Of a stretch of 64,000 nt of DNA, positions 20,953 through 30,628 are shown in pieces (within the stretch, counting starts at the first letter, position 1; each line of letters opens with the position of its first letter). The stretch comes from Xanthobacter autotrophicus (GTDB lineage: Bacteria > Pseudomonadota > Alphaproteobacteria > Rhizobiales > Xanthobacteraceae). The DNA lies in assembly GCF_005871085.1 (NCBI RefSeq), contig NZ_VAUP01000037.1, forward strand, positions 186,001 through 250,000. The letters run 5' to 3'. A program made the position numbers and the translations under genes. A model generated the notes under the pieces. It saw only the letters and a program-made list of their open reading frames with translations, was not told where the DNA came from and made no database searches.

Positions 20953-21390
20953 GTGTATTGGTTCCTGGACGGAGAGTTCCTGGTCGGTGGGCTGGTCAGC
21001 GTCGCTACCATCACCATCCAGGCGCTGGTGACCGTGCTCGTCATCAAGATCGGGCGCATCTCCGCACGCCATTTGTCCCCCCGCCGAAGGATCGTGACCC
21101 TGATCATCATCATGGGTGCGTCGGGGACGCTGCTCATGCTCGCGCATTTCATGGAAGTGGCGGTCTGGGCCGCCTTGTATGAGCTGGTGGGCGTGAGCCA
21201 GGACAAGGATGCCTATTATTTCGCCTTCGTGAATTTCACCACCCTGGGCTACGGCGACATCCTGCCCGAGCACCGGTGGCGGGTGCTCGCGCCCATCACG
21301 GCGGCGAACGGCATGCTGCTGTTCGGCTGGTCCACGGCGGTGCTGTTCGCGGTGCTGTCGCGGGCGCTGCGCATCCTGCGTTTGGGCTAA
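20953..21390 (+). CDS. Small pore-loop (K+ channel-type) membrane protein
   Basis: Integral membrane protein of 145 aa with a pore-loop ion-channel module. Three hydrophobic helices lie at about residues 10-33, 48-75 and 107-135. A re-entrant loop carries FVNFTTLGYGD, the K+ selectivity-filter pattern. The GTG at 20953 is favoured by GGGAG about 9 nt upstream; an earlier GTG at 20914 is possible. It has no cytoplasmic gating domain. It lies 48 nt before a gene encoding a cyclic-nucleotide-binding domain joined to a phosphatase, probably in one transcript. Confidence 0.85.
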   Translation: MYWFLDGEFLVGGLVSVATITIQALVTVLVIKIGRISARHLSPRRRIVTLIIIMGASGTLLMLAHFMEVAVWAALYELVGVSQDKDAYYFAFVNFTTLGYGDILPEHRWRVLAPITAANGMLLFGWSTAVLFAVLSRALRILRLG

Positions 21391-21438
21391 GGCCGCCGGC
21401 CGGACCTGGGCTATAGTGGTCGCGCCCAAGGAAAACCC

Positions 21439-22800
21439 ATGCCACCACTGACGTTACGACAGGATGAGGTGCTCCGCCTCGATCCGGACGAGGTTAAAGC
21501 CGCGACAGCCGTGATGGCGCGGCATCCCTATTTTGCCGACTTCCCGCTCTCCGTGCTGGCCGCCCTCATCGCCGGCGGCGAGAAGATGATGGTGCCGCCG
21601 GGCACCCGCCTCATCCAGCGGGGTGACACCGATACCTTCGCGCTCCTGGTGGTGGAGGGCACGGCGATGGTCACCATCGATACCCCCTATGCCCATGTGG
21701 AGCTGGCCCATCTGTCGGCACCAGCGGTGATCGGCGAGATCGCGGCCTTCACCGGCGTCGCCCGCACCGCCCATGTGGATGCCGCCACCGAACTCACCGC
21801 CGTCCGGCTCTCGGCCGAGGCGCTGGAGGCGGCGGGCCGCGCCCATCCCGCCCTGCTCTCGGCGGTGATGCGCCAGTTCGGCAGCCGGTTCGAGACCTTC
21901 AACCGCGTCTTCGGCTTCTACGCCAATGCGCTCAATGCGCTGGAACGCCGCGAGTTCGACCTGAAGCTGCTGGACGACCTGCGCAATCCCTTGCCCGAGC
22001 TGGTGGATTTCTCCCACTCCTTCCGCCGCCTGGCCGAGGCCATCATGACGCGGGTGGCGGAGCGCCGCGAGATGGCCAATGCCGTGGCGATCCAGCGTTC
22101 CATGCTGCCGGCTCCCCTCGCCCCGGATCTGCTCGGCGGGCGCGCCGACATCGCCGCCGCCATGCGCCCCGCCAAGGATGTGGGCGGCGATTTCTACGAT
22201 TATTTTCTCATCGATGCCCGCCATCTGGTGGTCAGCCTCGGCGACGTGGCCGGCAAGGGCACCCCCGCTGCCTTGTTCATGAGCGCCACCCAGACCGCCC
22301 TGCGCATGGTGCTGCGGCGGGAGGCGGACCTCTCCGCCGCGGTGGCCACCGTGAACGACCTTCTGTGCGCCACCAACGGGGAGGACATGTTCGTCACCCT
22401 GTTCTGCGCCGTGATCGACCTTGAGAGCGGCGATCTCACCTACTGCAATTGCGGCCACACCGACGCGATGATCCTGCGCGCGGACGGCGCCATCGAGCGG
22501 CCGGCCGCCACCGGCATGGCCCTCGCCATTCTGGAGGGAACGAAGCCGCGCGCCGTCACCGACCGCCTTGCCCCGGGCGACCGGCTGTTCCTGTTCTCCG
22601 ACGGGCTGACGGATGCCATCAACCCGGACGAAATCTCCTTCGGCGACGCGCGGCTGGAAGCGGCGGCGCTGCGCGCTTTGCCCCTGCCGGCCGACGCTTT
22701 TCTCGCCACATTGCTGGACGCCGCCGCCGCGCATTCAGGCACGGCGCCGCAATTCGACGACATGACCGCGCTGTCCGTCACGTTCACGCCCGTGGCGTGA
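21439..22800 (+). CDS. Cyclic-nucleotide-binding domain / SpoIIE-type PP2C phosphatase
   Basis: Predicted signalling phosphatase of 453 aa. Residues about 28-145 are a cNMP-binding/CRP-like beta-roll (PPGTRLIQRGDTDTFALLVVEGTA, VIGEIAAFTGVARTA). A helical linker spans about 150-215. Residues about 220-450 are an RsbU/SpoIIE Ser/Thr phosphatase with metal-site patterns AKDVGGDFYDYF, GDVAGKGTPAALFM, NCGHTDA, LFSDGLTDA and DDMTALSV. AAGGA precedes the ATG. Such enzymes usually act on anti-anti-sigma proteins, but none is encoded here. It follows the ion-channel gene by 48 nt. Confidence 0.92.
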   Translation: MPPLTLRQDEVLRLDPDEVKAATAVMARHPYFADFPLSVLAALIAGGEKMMVPPGTRLIQRGDTDTFALLVVEGTAMVTIDTPYAHVELAHLSAPAVIGEIAAFTGVARTAHVDAATELTAVRLSAEALEAAGRAHPALLSAVMRQFGSRFETFNRVFGFYANALNALERREFDLKLLDDLRNPLPELVDFSHSFRRLAEAIMTRVAERREMANAVAIQRSMLPAPLAPDLLGGRADIAAAMRPAKDVGGDFYDYFLIDARHLVVSLGDVAGKGTPAALFMSATQTALRMVLRREADLSAAVATVNDLLCATNGEDMFVTLFCAVIDLESGDLTYCNCGHTDAMILRADGAIERPAATGMALAILEGTKPRAVTDRLAPGDRLFLFSDGLTDAINPDEISFGDARLEAAALRALPLPADAFLATLLDAAAAHSGTAPQFDDMTALSVTFTPVA

Positions 22801-22817
22801 AGGGCGGCTTACGGCGG

Positions 22818-24629
22818 TCAAGCCGTCGCGTAGAGGCTTTCGATCTCCGCCGCATACTTCTTCTGGATGTTGGAGCGCCGCACCTTCATCGTCGCGGTCA
22901 CCTCGTCATCATCATGATCCAGCTCCTTGGTGAGGAGGTGGAAGCGCCGGATGTGGGACACCTGCGCCAGCTGCGCGTTGGCCTTCGCCACCTCGCCCTC
23001 GATGAGGGCCCGCACCCTGGGGTTTTCCGCGAGATTGCGGAAATTGGTGTAGGAAACCGCATTCTCCTCGGCCCATTTGCCCACCGTCTCGAAATCGATC
23101 TGGATGAGCGCCGAGACATATTTGCGCGCCTCGCCGATGACGATGCATTCCTTGATGAAGGCGCTGCCCTTGGCCACGTTCTCGATCTCGGACGGGCTCA
23201 AATTCTTGCCCCCGGCGGTGATCATGATGTCCTTCAGGCGATCGACGATCTTCACCTGACCATCCACGAACTCCACCACGTCGCCGGTGTGGAGCCAGCC
23301 GTCGCGCAGGGCGCTCGCGGTGGCGTCTTCGCTCTTGTAATAGCCGGCGAACACGATGCCGCCCTTCACCAGCAACTCGCCGTGATCGCCGCGGGCAAGG
23401 CTCACCCCCTCCGCCGCCGGTCCCACGCAGCCGGGCACGAGGTCGGACAGGCGCTGCCCGGTAACCATGCCGCTGGTCTCGGTGGCGCCATAGACCTCGA
23501 TGAGCGGCACGCCGATGGTGCGAAAGAAGCGCACGATGTGGGGCGAGATGGGCGCCGCCCCCGTCATGGCCACCTTCACCTTGCCGAGGCCGATGAAATT
23601 CTGCAGCGCCCGGAAGAACAGCAGCCAGCCGAGGAAGAACACCGCCCGCTGATACAGCGTCCTTTTCTCCGGGGCGGTCTCGGCGAAGGGCTGGCACGCC
23701 GCCATCAGGCGCTCGAACAGGGCGCGGCGCACCCCGCCCGCCTCCAGCATCTTGATGTAGATGGAGGCGTGCAGCTTCTCCCAGATGCGCGGCACGCCGA
23801 GGAACATGCTCGGCGCCACCTCGCGCAGGTCCTCCTGGATGGTGCGGATGGACTCGCCGAAATTCACCTGCGAGCCGAGATAGAGCGGCGTCATGGTGGT
23901 GAGCATCTGCTCGGCCACATGGCACAGGGGCAGGTAGGAGACGTGGGTGGTATCGGCATCGAGCCCCAGCCGCTCGGCGATGCCGATGGCCTGGGCCCGC
24001 AGGTTCGCGTAGGTGAGCATGGCCCCCTTCGGCTTGCCGGTGGAACCGGAGGTGTAGATCATCAGCGCGATGTCGGTGAGGGACTGGCGCGCCAGCACCT
24101 CCTCGACGAGGCCGGGATGGGCTTGGCCGTGCCGCTCGCCTTCCGCCACGAGGTCGTCGAACGACAGCACGGTGCCGGGCGCATAGGCCCGCAGGCCCTT
24201 CCGCTCCATCACCACGATGGACTTGAGCAGCGGCAATTCGGTCCGCCGCTCCAGCACCTTGTCCACCTGCTCCTGGTCCTCGCACACCACGATCTGGGTA
24301 TCCGAATGGCCGAGCACATAGGCCACCTCATTGGCCGGGCTGGTGGGATAGACTCCCACCGTCACCGCCCCCACGAGGCCGGCACCGAGCTGGGCCAGCA
24401 CCCATTCGATGCGGTTTTCCGAGAGCACCGCCACATGCCCGCCCTCGCCGAGCCCGAGGGCGCGCAGGCCGTGGCCGACAGCGGCGGCGCGCGCGAAATA
24501 GTCCTGGAACGAGACCGGGTTCCAGATGCCGAAATCCTTCTGGCGGATCGCGGTACGCTCGCCCTGCTGCCGGGCGTGGAGGCGCAGCATCTGCGGCAGG
24601 GTCAGGTCGGGGAAATGGGGTGCGGTCAT
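22818..24629 (-). CDS. Long-chain acyl-CoA synthetase (FadD15-like)
   Basis: AMP-forming ligase of 603 aa of the long-chain type. The motifs are MIYTSGSTGKPKGAM (P-loop near 185), VYGATETSG, HTGDVVEFVDGQVKIVDRLKD and the lid segment GGKNLSPSEIEN. The ATG at 24629 is chosen; a GTG at 24641 would overlap livF as GTGA. It is the last gene of a liv-type ABC transporter operon, 8 nt after livF. This arrangement suggests that the imported acid is activated to its CoA ester on entry. The C-terminus converges on the phosphatase gene 17 nt away. Confidence 0.92.
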   Translation of the reverse strand: MTAPHFPDLTLPQMLRLHARQQGERTAIRQKDFGIWNPVSFQDYFARAAAVGHGLRALGLGEGGHVAVLSENRIEWVLAQLGAGLVGAVTVGVYPTSPANEVAYVLGHSDTQIVVCEDQEQVDKVLERRTELPLLKSIVVMERKGLRAYAPGTVLSFDDLVAEGERHGQAHPGLVEEVLARQSLTDIALMIYTSGSTGKPKGAMLTYANLRAQAIGIAERLGLDADTTHVSYLPLCHVAEQMLTTMTPLYLGSQVNFGESIRTIQEDLREVAPSMFLGVPRIWEKLHASIYIKMLEAGGVRRALFERLMAACQPFAETAPEKRTLYQRAVFFLGWLLFFRALQNFIGLGKVKVAMTGAAPISPHIVRFFRTIGVPLIEVYGATETSGMVTGQRLSDLVPGCVGPAAEGVSLARGDHGELLVKGGIVFAGYYKSEDATASALRDGWLHTGDVVEFVDGQVKIVDRLKDIMITAGGKNLSPSEIENVAKGSAFIKECIVIGEARKYVSALIQIDFETVGKWAEENAVSYTNFRNLAENPRVRALIEGEVAKANAQLAQVSHIRRFHLLTKELDHDDDEVTATMKVRRSNIQKKYAAEIESLYATA

Positions 24630-24637
24630 CTGGGCTC

Positions 24638-25452
<815 letters not shown>

Positions 25453-25453
<1 letters not shown>

Positions 25454-26634
25454 CACTTCTTCAGGCTGATCCAGTCGGAGGCCGGCTTCATCTGCTTGTC
25501 GGCGGCGCTATAGGAATAGATGCGGCCCACCGGCACCGAATTGCCGGGAATCGAGATAGGCACGCCGATGATGCCGCCAGTGTCGAAATCCTTGATGGTG
25601 TTGAGCGCGGCCTTGAGGTTCTTGGCGGTCAGGTCCTTGCCCGCGTCCAGCGTGCGCTTCGCCGCCTCGGTCATCAGCATGGCGGTGAGGAAGCCCTGCA
25701 TGTAGCCCGTGGCCTGATAGGTGGGCCGCAGCTTGCGGATCTTCTCCAGAATGGGCGCGTCGGGGGCGGTGTCGTAATAATAGCGATACGGCATCACCCC
25801 CATGTAGCCGTCGGCCGGGGCGCCCACATTGGCCCAGAGCGAATTGTCCATGGACCAGAAGGTGCCCATGAACCGGCTCTTCAGCCCCAGCTGCTTGGCC
25901 TGGGAGAGGAATTCCGGCAGCGGCGCCAACACGTAGCCGTGGAAGATGGTGAAGTCCGGATTGGCGCGGCGCAGCTTCAGGATCTCGGTGGACACGTCCA
26001 CCGCCGTAGGTGGGGTGACGATCTGGCCGACCACCTCCAGCCCCATCTCCTTGGCGCGCTTCACGCTGGCCTCGATGGGGTCGCGGCCGAACTCGGTGTC
26101 GGAATTCACGAAGACGATCTTGGCGCCCTTCTGCTGCTTCGCGATGTATTCGAGCAGGATGGCGATCATCTCCACATAGTCCGGGCCGGCCATGAACTGG
26201 AACGGATACTTTTCCGGATTGTTCAGCTCGCTGCCGAAGGAGGCGCCCGCCATGAGGATGGAGCCGCGCCGGTTCAGCTCCTCGTTGATGGTCTTCGCAA
26301 AGCCCGTCGAGTCCCCGTAATAGAGGTGAATGTCGTTCTGGGTGGTCAGCTTGTTGAAGACCGCCACCGACTGGTCCACCTTGTAGGCGGTGTCCTCATA
26401 GGCAAGGCGCAGCTTGCGCCCGGCCACGCCTCCCGCCTCGTTGGTGATCTTCACGAAATCCGAGATGCCCGCCTCGATGGCGACGCCGGCGAAAGCGAAT
26501 ACGCCGGTGAGCGGGATGGAGCCGCCGATCACCAGTTCCTTCTCGTCTGCGAAGGCGGAAAGCGGCGAAAAGACCGTGGATGCAAGGCCCGCCGCGGCAA
26601 GTCCCAGCACATGGCGTCGGTTCAGATCCGTCAT
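25453..26634 (-). CDS. livK: ABC transporter substrate-binding protein (LivK-like)
   Basis: Periplasmic type-I solute receptor of 393 aa. It begins MTDLNRRHVLGLAAAGLAS, a twin-arginine-like signal cleaved near SAFADEK. LVIGGSIPLTGVFAF and the leucine-binding-protein fold follow, with SDTEFGRDPIEA and YSYSAADKQM at the end. The ATG at 26634 is chosen because GGAGG is 8 nt upstream; the one at 26640 is too close. It lies between the permease and ATPase genes of the same operon. Ligand unknown; the ligase at the operon end argues for an organic acid rather than an amino acid. Confidence 0.9.
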
Positions 26635-26679
26635 TGGCATGTCCTCCGTACTCTTGTTCGTTCTTGTGTTTTGCTTTCG

Positions 26680-27723
26680 TCAGGTCTTGAACGGCCACAA
26701 ATGGAAGAAGCGGCGGATGCGGCGCACGATCTCCGCCAGCCCCTGGGGCTCGAACACCAGGAAGAAGATGATGAGCGCGCCGAACACGATGGTGCGCACC
26801 GGCGAGAGCGCCGCCCCTGCATTGGGGAAGACGGGACCGAGCCACTCCACCACATATTTCAGCAGTTCCGGCACCAGCGTCATGAAGGCGGCGCCGAGAA
26901 TGGGTCCAAGGATGGTGCCGAGCCCGCCCACGATCACCGCTGCGAGGAAGAAGATGGAGGTGGCGAAGGGAAAGCTTTCCGGCGTCACCACACGGAAGAA
27001 ATAGGCCCACATGCCCCCCGCCACCCCGGCGTAGAAAGACGACAGGGCAAAGCTCATGAGCTTGTATTGCAACAGCGGAATGCCCAGCACCTCGGCGGAG
27101 ATGTCGCGATCGCGGATGGCGATGAAGGCGCGGCCGATACGGGTGCGGAACAGGTTCGCCGCGGCGAGCACCATCAGCGCCGTAATGGGCACGATGACGA
27201 AGTAGAGCGCGAACGGCGAGGCCAGCTCGATGCCGAAGAGGCGCGCCGGCGCCACGTTCACCCCGCTCATGCCGCCCGTCACCGACACCCAGTTGGTGAA
27301 GACGAAATGCAGGATGAAGGAAGCGGCGATGGTGGCGATGGCAAGATAAAGCCCCTTCACCCGCAGGCTCGGCACCCCCACCAGCACGCCCACCGCCGCC
27401 GCGACGAGGCCAGCAGCGAAAATGTTGAGAAGGAAGGGCGTGCCCAGATGCCCGTCGAGGAACGCCACCGCATAGGCCCCCACCGCCATGAAGGCGGCCT
27501 GCCCCAGGCTCACGAGGCCCGTATAGCCGGTGAGGATGTTGAGCCCGGTGGCGCTCGCCACGTTGATGGCGACGAGGCAGGCCAGATACAGCCAGTAGGC
27601 GTTGAGCACGAACGGCGCCAGCACCAGAACGAGGGCGAGCACGATCATCCAGGCCCGCTGCGTCCGCGTGGTCAGCAGGCCCTCGTCGGCGATGTAGGTT
27701 TCCTTGGCGGTGGCGATGCGCAT
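26680..27723 (-). CDS. livM: ABC transporter permease LivM
   Basis: Inner-membrane permease of 347 aa with eight to ten hydrophobic helices. The HAAT permease signature is GYTGLVSLGQAAFMAVGAY at about 65-85, with FIAIRDRDISAEVLGI near 210 and GGLGTILGPILGAA near 285. The ATG at 27723 shares its first base with the livH stop (TGATG), so translation is coupled. The long cytoplasmic N-terminus (RIATAKETYIADEGLL) is unusual but fits this subgroup. Confidence 0.93.
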   Translation of the reverse strand: MRIATAKETYIADEGLLTTRTQRAWMIVLALVLVLAPFVLNAYWLYLACLVAINVASATGLNILTGYTGLVSLGQAAFMAVGAYAVAFLDGHLGTPFLLNIFAAGLVAAAVGVLVGVPSLRVKGLYLAIATIAASFILHFVFTNWVSVTGGMSGVNVAPARLFGIELASPFALYFVIVPITALMVLAAANLFRTRIGRAFIAIRDRDISAEVLGIPLLQYKLMSFALSSFYAGVAGGMWAYFFRVVTPESFPFATSIFFLAAVIVGGLGTILGPILGAAFMTLVPELLKYVVEWLGPVFPNAGAALSPVRTIVFGALIIFFLVFEPQGLAEIVRRIRRFFHLWPFKT

Positions 27724-28601
27724 CAGAGCCGCTCGATTTCAACGGTGCCGAACAGGCCGTAGGGCCGGATCATCAGCGCCGCGATGAGGAGGGAGAAGGT
27801 GGTGACGAGCTTGAACTCGCCGCCAAGGAAGGTGCCCGCCCACGCCTCCACGAGGCCGATGAGCAGGCCGCCCACCAGCGCCCCGAGCACGGAATCCAGC
27901 CCGCCGATGATCACCACCACCAGCGCCGAGAGGCCGAACACCCCCATGGTGGGCGAGATGCCGCCGATGGCGCCCACCAGGATGCCCGCCCCTGCCGCGG
28001 TGGCACAGGCAACGATCCAGGCCAGCGAGAACACGCCGGGCACGTTGATGCCGCAGGAATAGGCCGCCGCCTGGTCGCTGGCGGTGGCCCGCAGCGCCAC
28101 GCCGCCGCGCCAGAAGCGGAACAGCAGCAGGAACAGGGCGATGACCACCCCCGCCACGGCGAAGCCGATGGCGATCTTGCGCGAGACATAGGCCTCGCCG
28201 ATGAAGACGGGCGTCGCGCCCATGAAGTCCGGCAGCGCGCGCGGGTCGGTGTTCCACACCAGTTCCACCGCGCCCATGAGCACCGAGCCGAGCCCCACCG
28301 TGACCATGAAGACGGAGATGGGGGCCTCCCCCAGCATGGGCCGGATCAGCGCCCGCTCCACCATCGCCCCCACCACGCCGCCGCCGGCGATGGCGAGCGG
28401 GATCGCCGCCCACACCGGCAGGCCGAAGCCGGCGGAAAAGGCGAAGAACAGGTAGCCGCCGAGCATGAGGATCTCGCCGACCGCCAGGTTGATGACCCGC
28501 GTCGCCTTGTAGATCAGCACGAAGGCCAGCGCGGTGAGCGCCAGCAGCGCACCGGAGCCAAGGCCCGCCAGCGTGACCTCGGCGAAGAACAGCCAGTCCA
28601 T
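27723..28601 (-). CDS. livH: ABC transporter permease LivH
   Basis: Inner-membrane permease of 292 aa, the partner of LivM. It starts MDWLFFAEVTLAGLGSGAL and has the family patterns VINLAVGEILMLGGYLFF and GGLDSVLGALVGGLLIGL. The ATG at 28601 shares a base with the livG stop. The frame is open further upstream but only through livG sequence in another frame. Confidence 0.93.
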   Translation of the reverse strand: MDWLFFAEVTLAGLGSGALLALTALAFVLIYKATRVINLAVGEILMLGGYLFFAFSAGFGLPVWAAIPLAIAGGGVVGAMVERALIRPMLGEAPISVFMVTVGLGSVLMGAVELVWNTDPRALPDFMGATPVFIGEAYVSRKIAIGFAVAGVVIALFLLLFRFWRGGVALRATASDQAAAYSCGINVPGVFSLAWIVACATAAGAGILVGAIGGISPTMGVFGLSALVVVIIGGLDSVLGALVGGLLIGLVEAWAGTFLGGEFKLVTTFSLLIAALMIRPYGLFGTVEIERL

Positions 28602-29443
28602 CAGGCGGCCTCCCCGACGGCGGACAGGCGACGCATCAGTTCGGCCGGGTTGCCGCTGCCGAGATAGGCGGCGGCCACCTGCGGATCGCCCTGCACCTGG
28701 GCCGGCGGCCCCTGCGCGATCACCTTGCCGAAATTGAGCACCACCACATGGTCGGAAATGTCCATCACCATGCCCATGTCGTGCTCCACCATGAGGATGG
28801 AGATGCCCCACTCCTCCTTCACGTCGAGGATGAAGCGGGCCATGTCCTCGGTCTCCTCCCGGTTCATGCCCGCCACCGGCTCGTCGAGCATGAGCAGGCG
28901 CGGCCGCATGGCCAGCGCTCGCGCCAGCTCCACCCGCTTCTGCAGGCCGTAGGAGAGCGAGGCCACGGGCTTGTTGCGGATGTGGTCGATCTCGAGGAAA
29001 TCGATGATCTGCCGCTCCACCTCGGCCCGCAGTTCCATCTCCTCGCGCCGGGCAACGCCCCAATAGGCGAGCGCCTGAAGCAGGTTGGTCTTCATGTGGG
29101 CGTGGCGGCCGAGCTTGATGTTGTCGAGCACCGTCATGCCCTTGAACAGGGCGATGTTCTGGAAGGTGCGCGCCAGCCCAGCTTTGGCCCGCGCCGGCGG
29201 ATGGGTGTGGGTGATGTCCTGCCCGTCGAGGCGGATATGCCCCTCGCGCGGCCGGTAGAAGCCGGAGATGCAGTTGAACAACGAGGTCTTGCCGGCGCCG
29301 TTCGGCCCGATGAGGGCGGTGATGGTGCCGGGCCGCACCTCGAACGACACGTCGGTGAGCGCCTTGAGCCCGCCGAACGACAGGCTGAGGCCGGAAACGG
29401 CCAGATGGGCGGGCGCGAGGAGGCCGGGCGCGGGGCGCGTCAT
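28601..29443 (-). CDS. livG: Branched-chain-type ABC transporter ATP-binding protein LivG
   Basis: ATPase of 280 aa and first gene of the liv-type operon. Walker A is LIGPNGAGKTSLFN. The LivG-type RTFQNIALFKGMTVLDNI follows. The signature is the divergent LSYGLQKRVELARAL in place of LSGGQ, Walker B is LLMLDEPVAGMN, and the switch is MVEHDMGMV. The ATG at 29443 is preceded by GGAGGGG. It starts 163 nt downstream of the GntR regulator on the same strand, so it may share or border that regulator's transcript. Confidence 0.93.
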   Translation of the reverse strand: MTRPAPGLLAPAHLAVSGLSLSFGGLKALTDVSFEVRPGTITALIGPNGAGKTSLFNCISGFYRPREGHIRLDGQDITHTHPPARAKAGLARTFQNIALFKGMTVLDNIKLGRHAHMKTNLLQALAYWGVARREEMELRAEVERQIIDFLEIDHIRNKPVASLSYGLQKRVELARALAMRPRLLMLDEPVAGMNREETEDMARFILDVKEEWGISILMVEHDMGMVMDISDHVVVLNFGKVIAQGPPAQVQGDPQVAAAYLGSGNPAELMRRLSAVGEAA

Positions 29444-29606
29444 CGCCCCTCCCGAGATGGCATGCCGGCGCAAGCGCGCGGCCCGGCGCGAACGGCCGAG
29501 TTCAGCGTGGTCAAGGCGTTTCCCCTCCCAAGGGTACCCAACACGGTCTGTTGCGACCCGTCCCCGGTTCTTGTCCGGGGATCTTTGACAAACGTTCGCC
29601 GTCGCC

Positions 29607-30383
29607 TCAGAGGGCGGAGCGGCTCAAGGCGTAACGCGCGAAGATGCGCTCGACCGGCGCGTCGATCTCACGGCCGGCACGCACGAAGCCCTTGCGCCAG
29701 TCCACCAGATGCCGGCGCATCCAGAGCCGCGCGAGTTCGAGGTCGCGCGCCTTTATGGCGTCGATGATCCTGCGGTGCGCCTCCACCATGCGCGGACCGC
29801 CCTCCGGCACCCGCCGGCAGATCATTTCGGATGAGGGAAAGAACAGCAGCGCCGCCGGCTCGCGCGCCAGCTCCAGCACCCGGTTCCGGGAGGCGTGTGC
29901 CACGAGAGCGTGGAATTCGGTGTCGATCTCCGACAGCAGCACCGGATTGCCGATGGCCTGCTCGATGCGGGACTGGTTGGCCTCAAGCGCCGCGATGACC
30001 TCCGCGTCCGCATGGGCCACCGCCCCTTCCACCGCCCCCACCTCCAGGATCAGCGCGGCGTCGAACAATTCGCGGAAGGTCACGTCCTGCAGCACCAGCG
30101 CGCGGCTGATGCGGCTCGACAGGGCATCGTAGCGCGGCTCGCAGACATAGAGCTTGCGCCCCGCCTCCCGCCGCACGAGGCCGCCCTGCTCCAGCACGCG
30201 AATGCCCTCGCGCACGGTGGAGCGATTGACCCCGAACTGCCGTACCAACGCCGCCTCGGTGCCGATCTCGTCCCCCGGGCGCAGGCGGCCGGACACGATC
30301 TCGGCCTCGATGGCCTCGGCCACCATCTCGTAGGCCGAAGGCACCCGGATGCGATCGAAACGGTCGGCAATCGTGTCGGACAT
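29607..30383 (-). CDS. GntR-family regulator, FadR/FCD subfamily
   Basis: Transcription factor of 258 aa. Residues about 15-80 form the GntR winged helix (EAEIVSGRLRPGDEIGTEAALVRQFGVNRSTVREGIRVLEQGGLV). Residues about 90-230 form the all-helical FCD effector domain (LFDAALILEVGAVEGAVAHAD, EIDTEFHALVAHAS, HRRIIDAIKARDLELARLWMRRHL), with the usual His/Asp metal ligands. The start at 30383 places a TTTGTCCGACAAA palindrome 17 nt upstream. Divergent from the ThDP enzyme gene and upstream of livG, it is well placed to control either. Confidence 0.9.
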   Translation of the reverse strand: MSDTIADRFDRIRVPSAYEMVAEAIEAEIVSGRLRPGDEIGTEAALVRQFGVNRSTVREGIRVLEQGGLVRREAGRKLYVCEPRYDALSSRISRALVLQDVTFRELFDAALILEVGAVEGAVAHADAEVIAALEANQSRIEQAIGNPVLLSEIDTEFHALVAHASRNRVLELAREPAALLFFPSSEMICRRVPEGGPRMVEAHRRIIDAIKARDLELARLWMRRHLVDWRKGFVRAGREIDAPVERIFARYALSRSAL

Positions 30384-30399
30384 GACAGCGTTTTTCCGC

Positions 30400-30412
30400 T
30401 TTGTCCGACAAA
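30400..30412. promoter_or_regulatory. Candidate FadR-type operator (TTTGTC-C-GACAAA)
   Basis: A perfect 13-nt palindrome 17 nt upstream of the gntR start codon and about 215 nt upstream of the ThDP enzyme start. Its core TTGTCCGACAA fits the TNGTNNNACNA consensus of FadR-subfamily GntR regulators. Autoregulation by the adjacent protein is therefore likely, though inferred. Confidence 0.6.
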
Positions 30413-30628
30413 CGGTCTCACCGCCATCGCGGCTTGTCAAGGGCACGCCTGCCGGCCACGTCCGGGCCTGAAACGACCCTCTCGCGCCACTGCGGAAGCG
30501 CGGACCACATTCCCCGCCCCGAGAGGCACATGGCGCCTGAGACCCAGGGACAATTTCAGCTAAAGAAGAAGCCTGCGCCGCATGCCCCCATCCGGCGCGG
30601 GCCACATTTTTCCGTCACGGGCCAGACC

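Noticed and set aside
29572-29592. TTGTC...GACAA pair upstream of livG as a second GntR operator
   Set aside because: The arms are 11 nt apart, unlike the 1-nt spacing of the site at 30400-30412, so it does not fit the FadR consensus.
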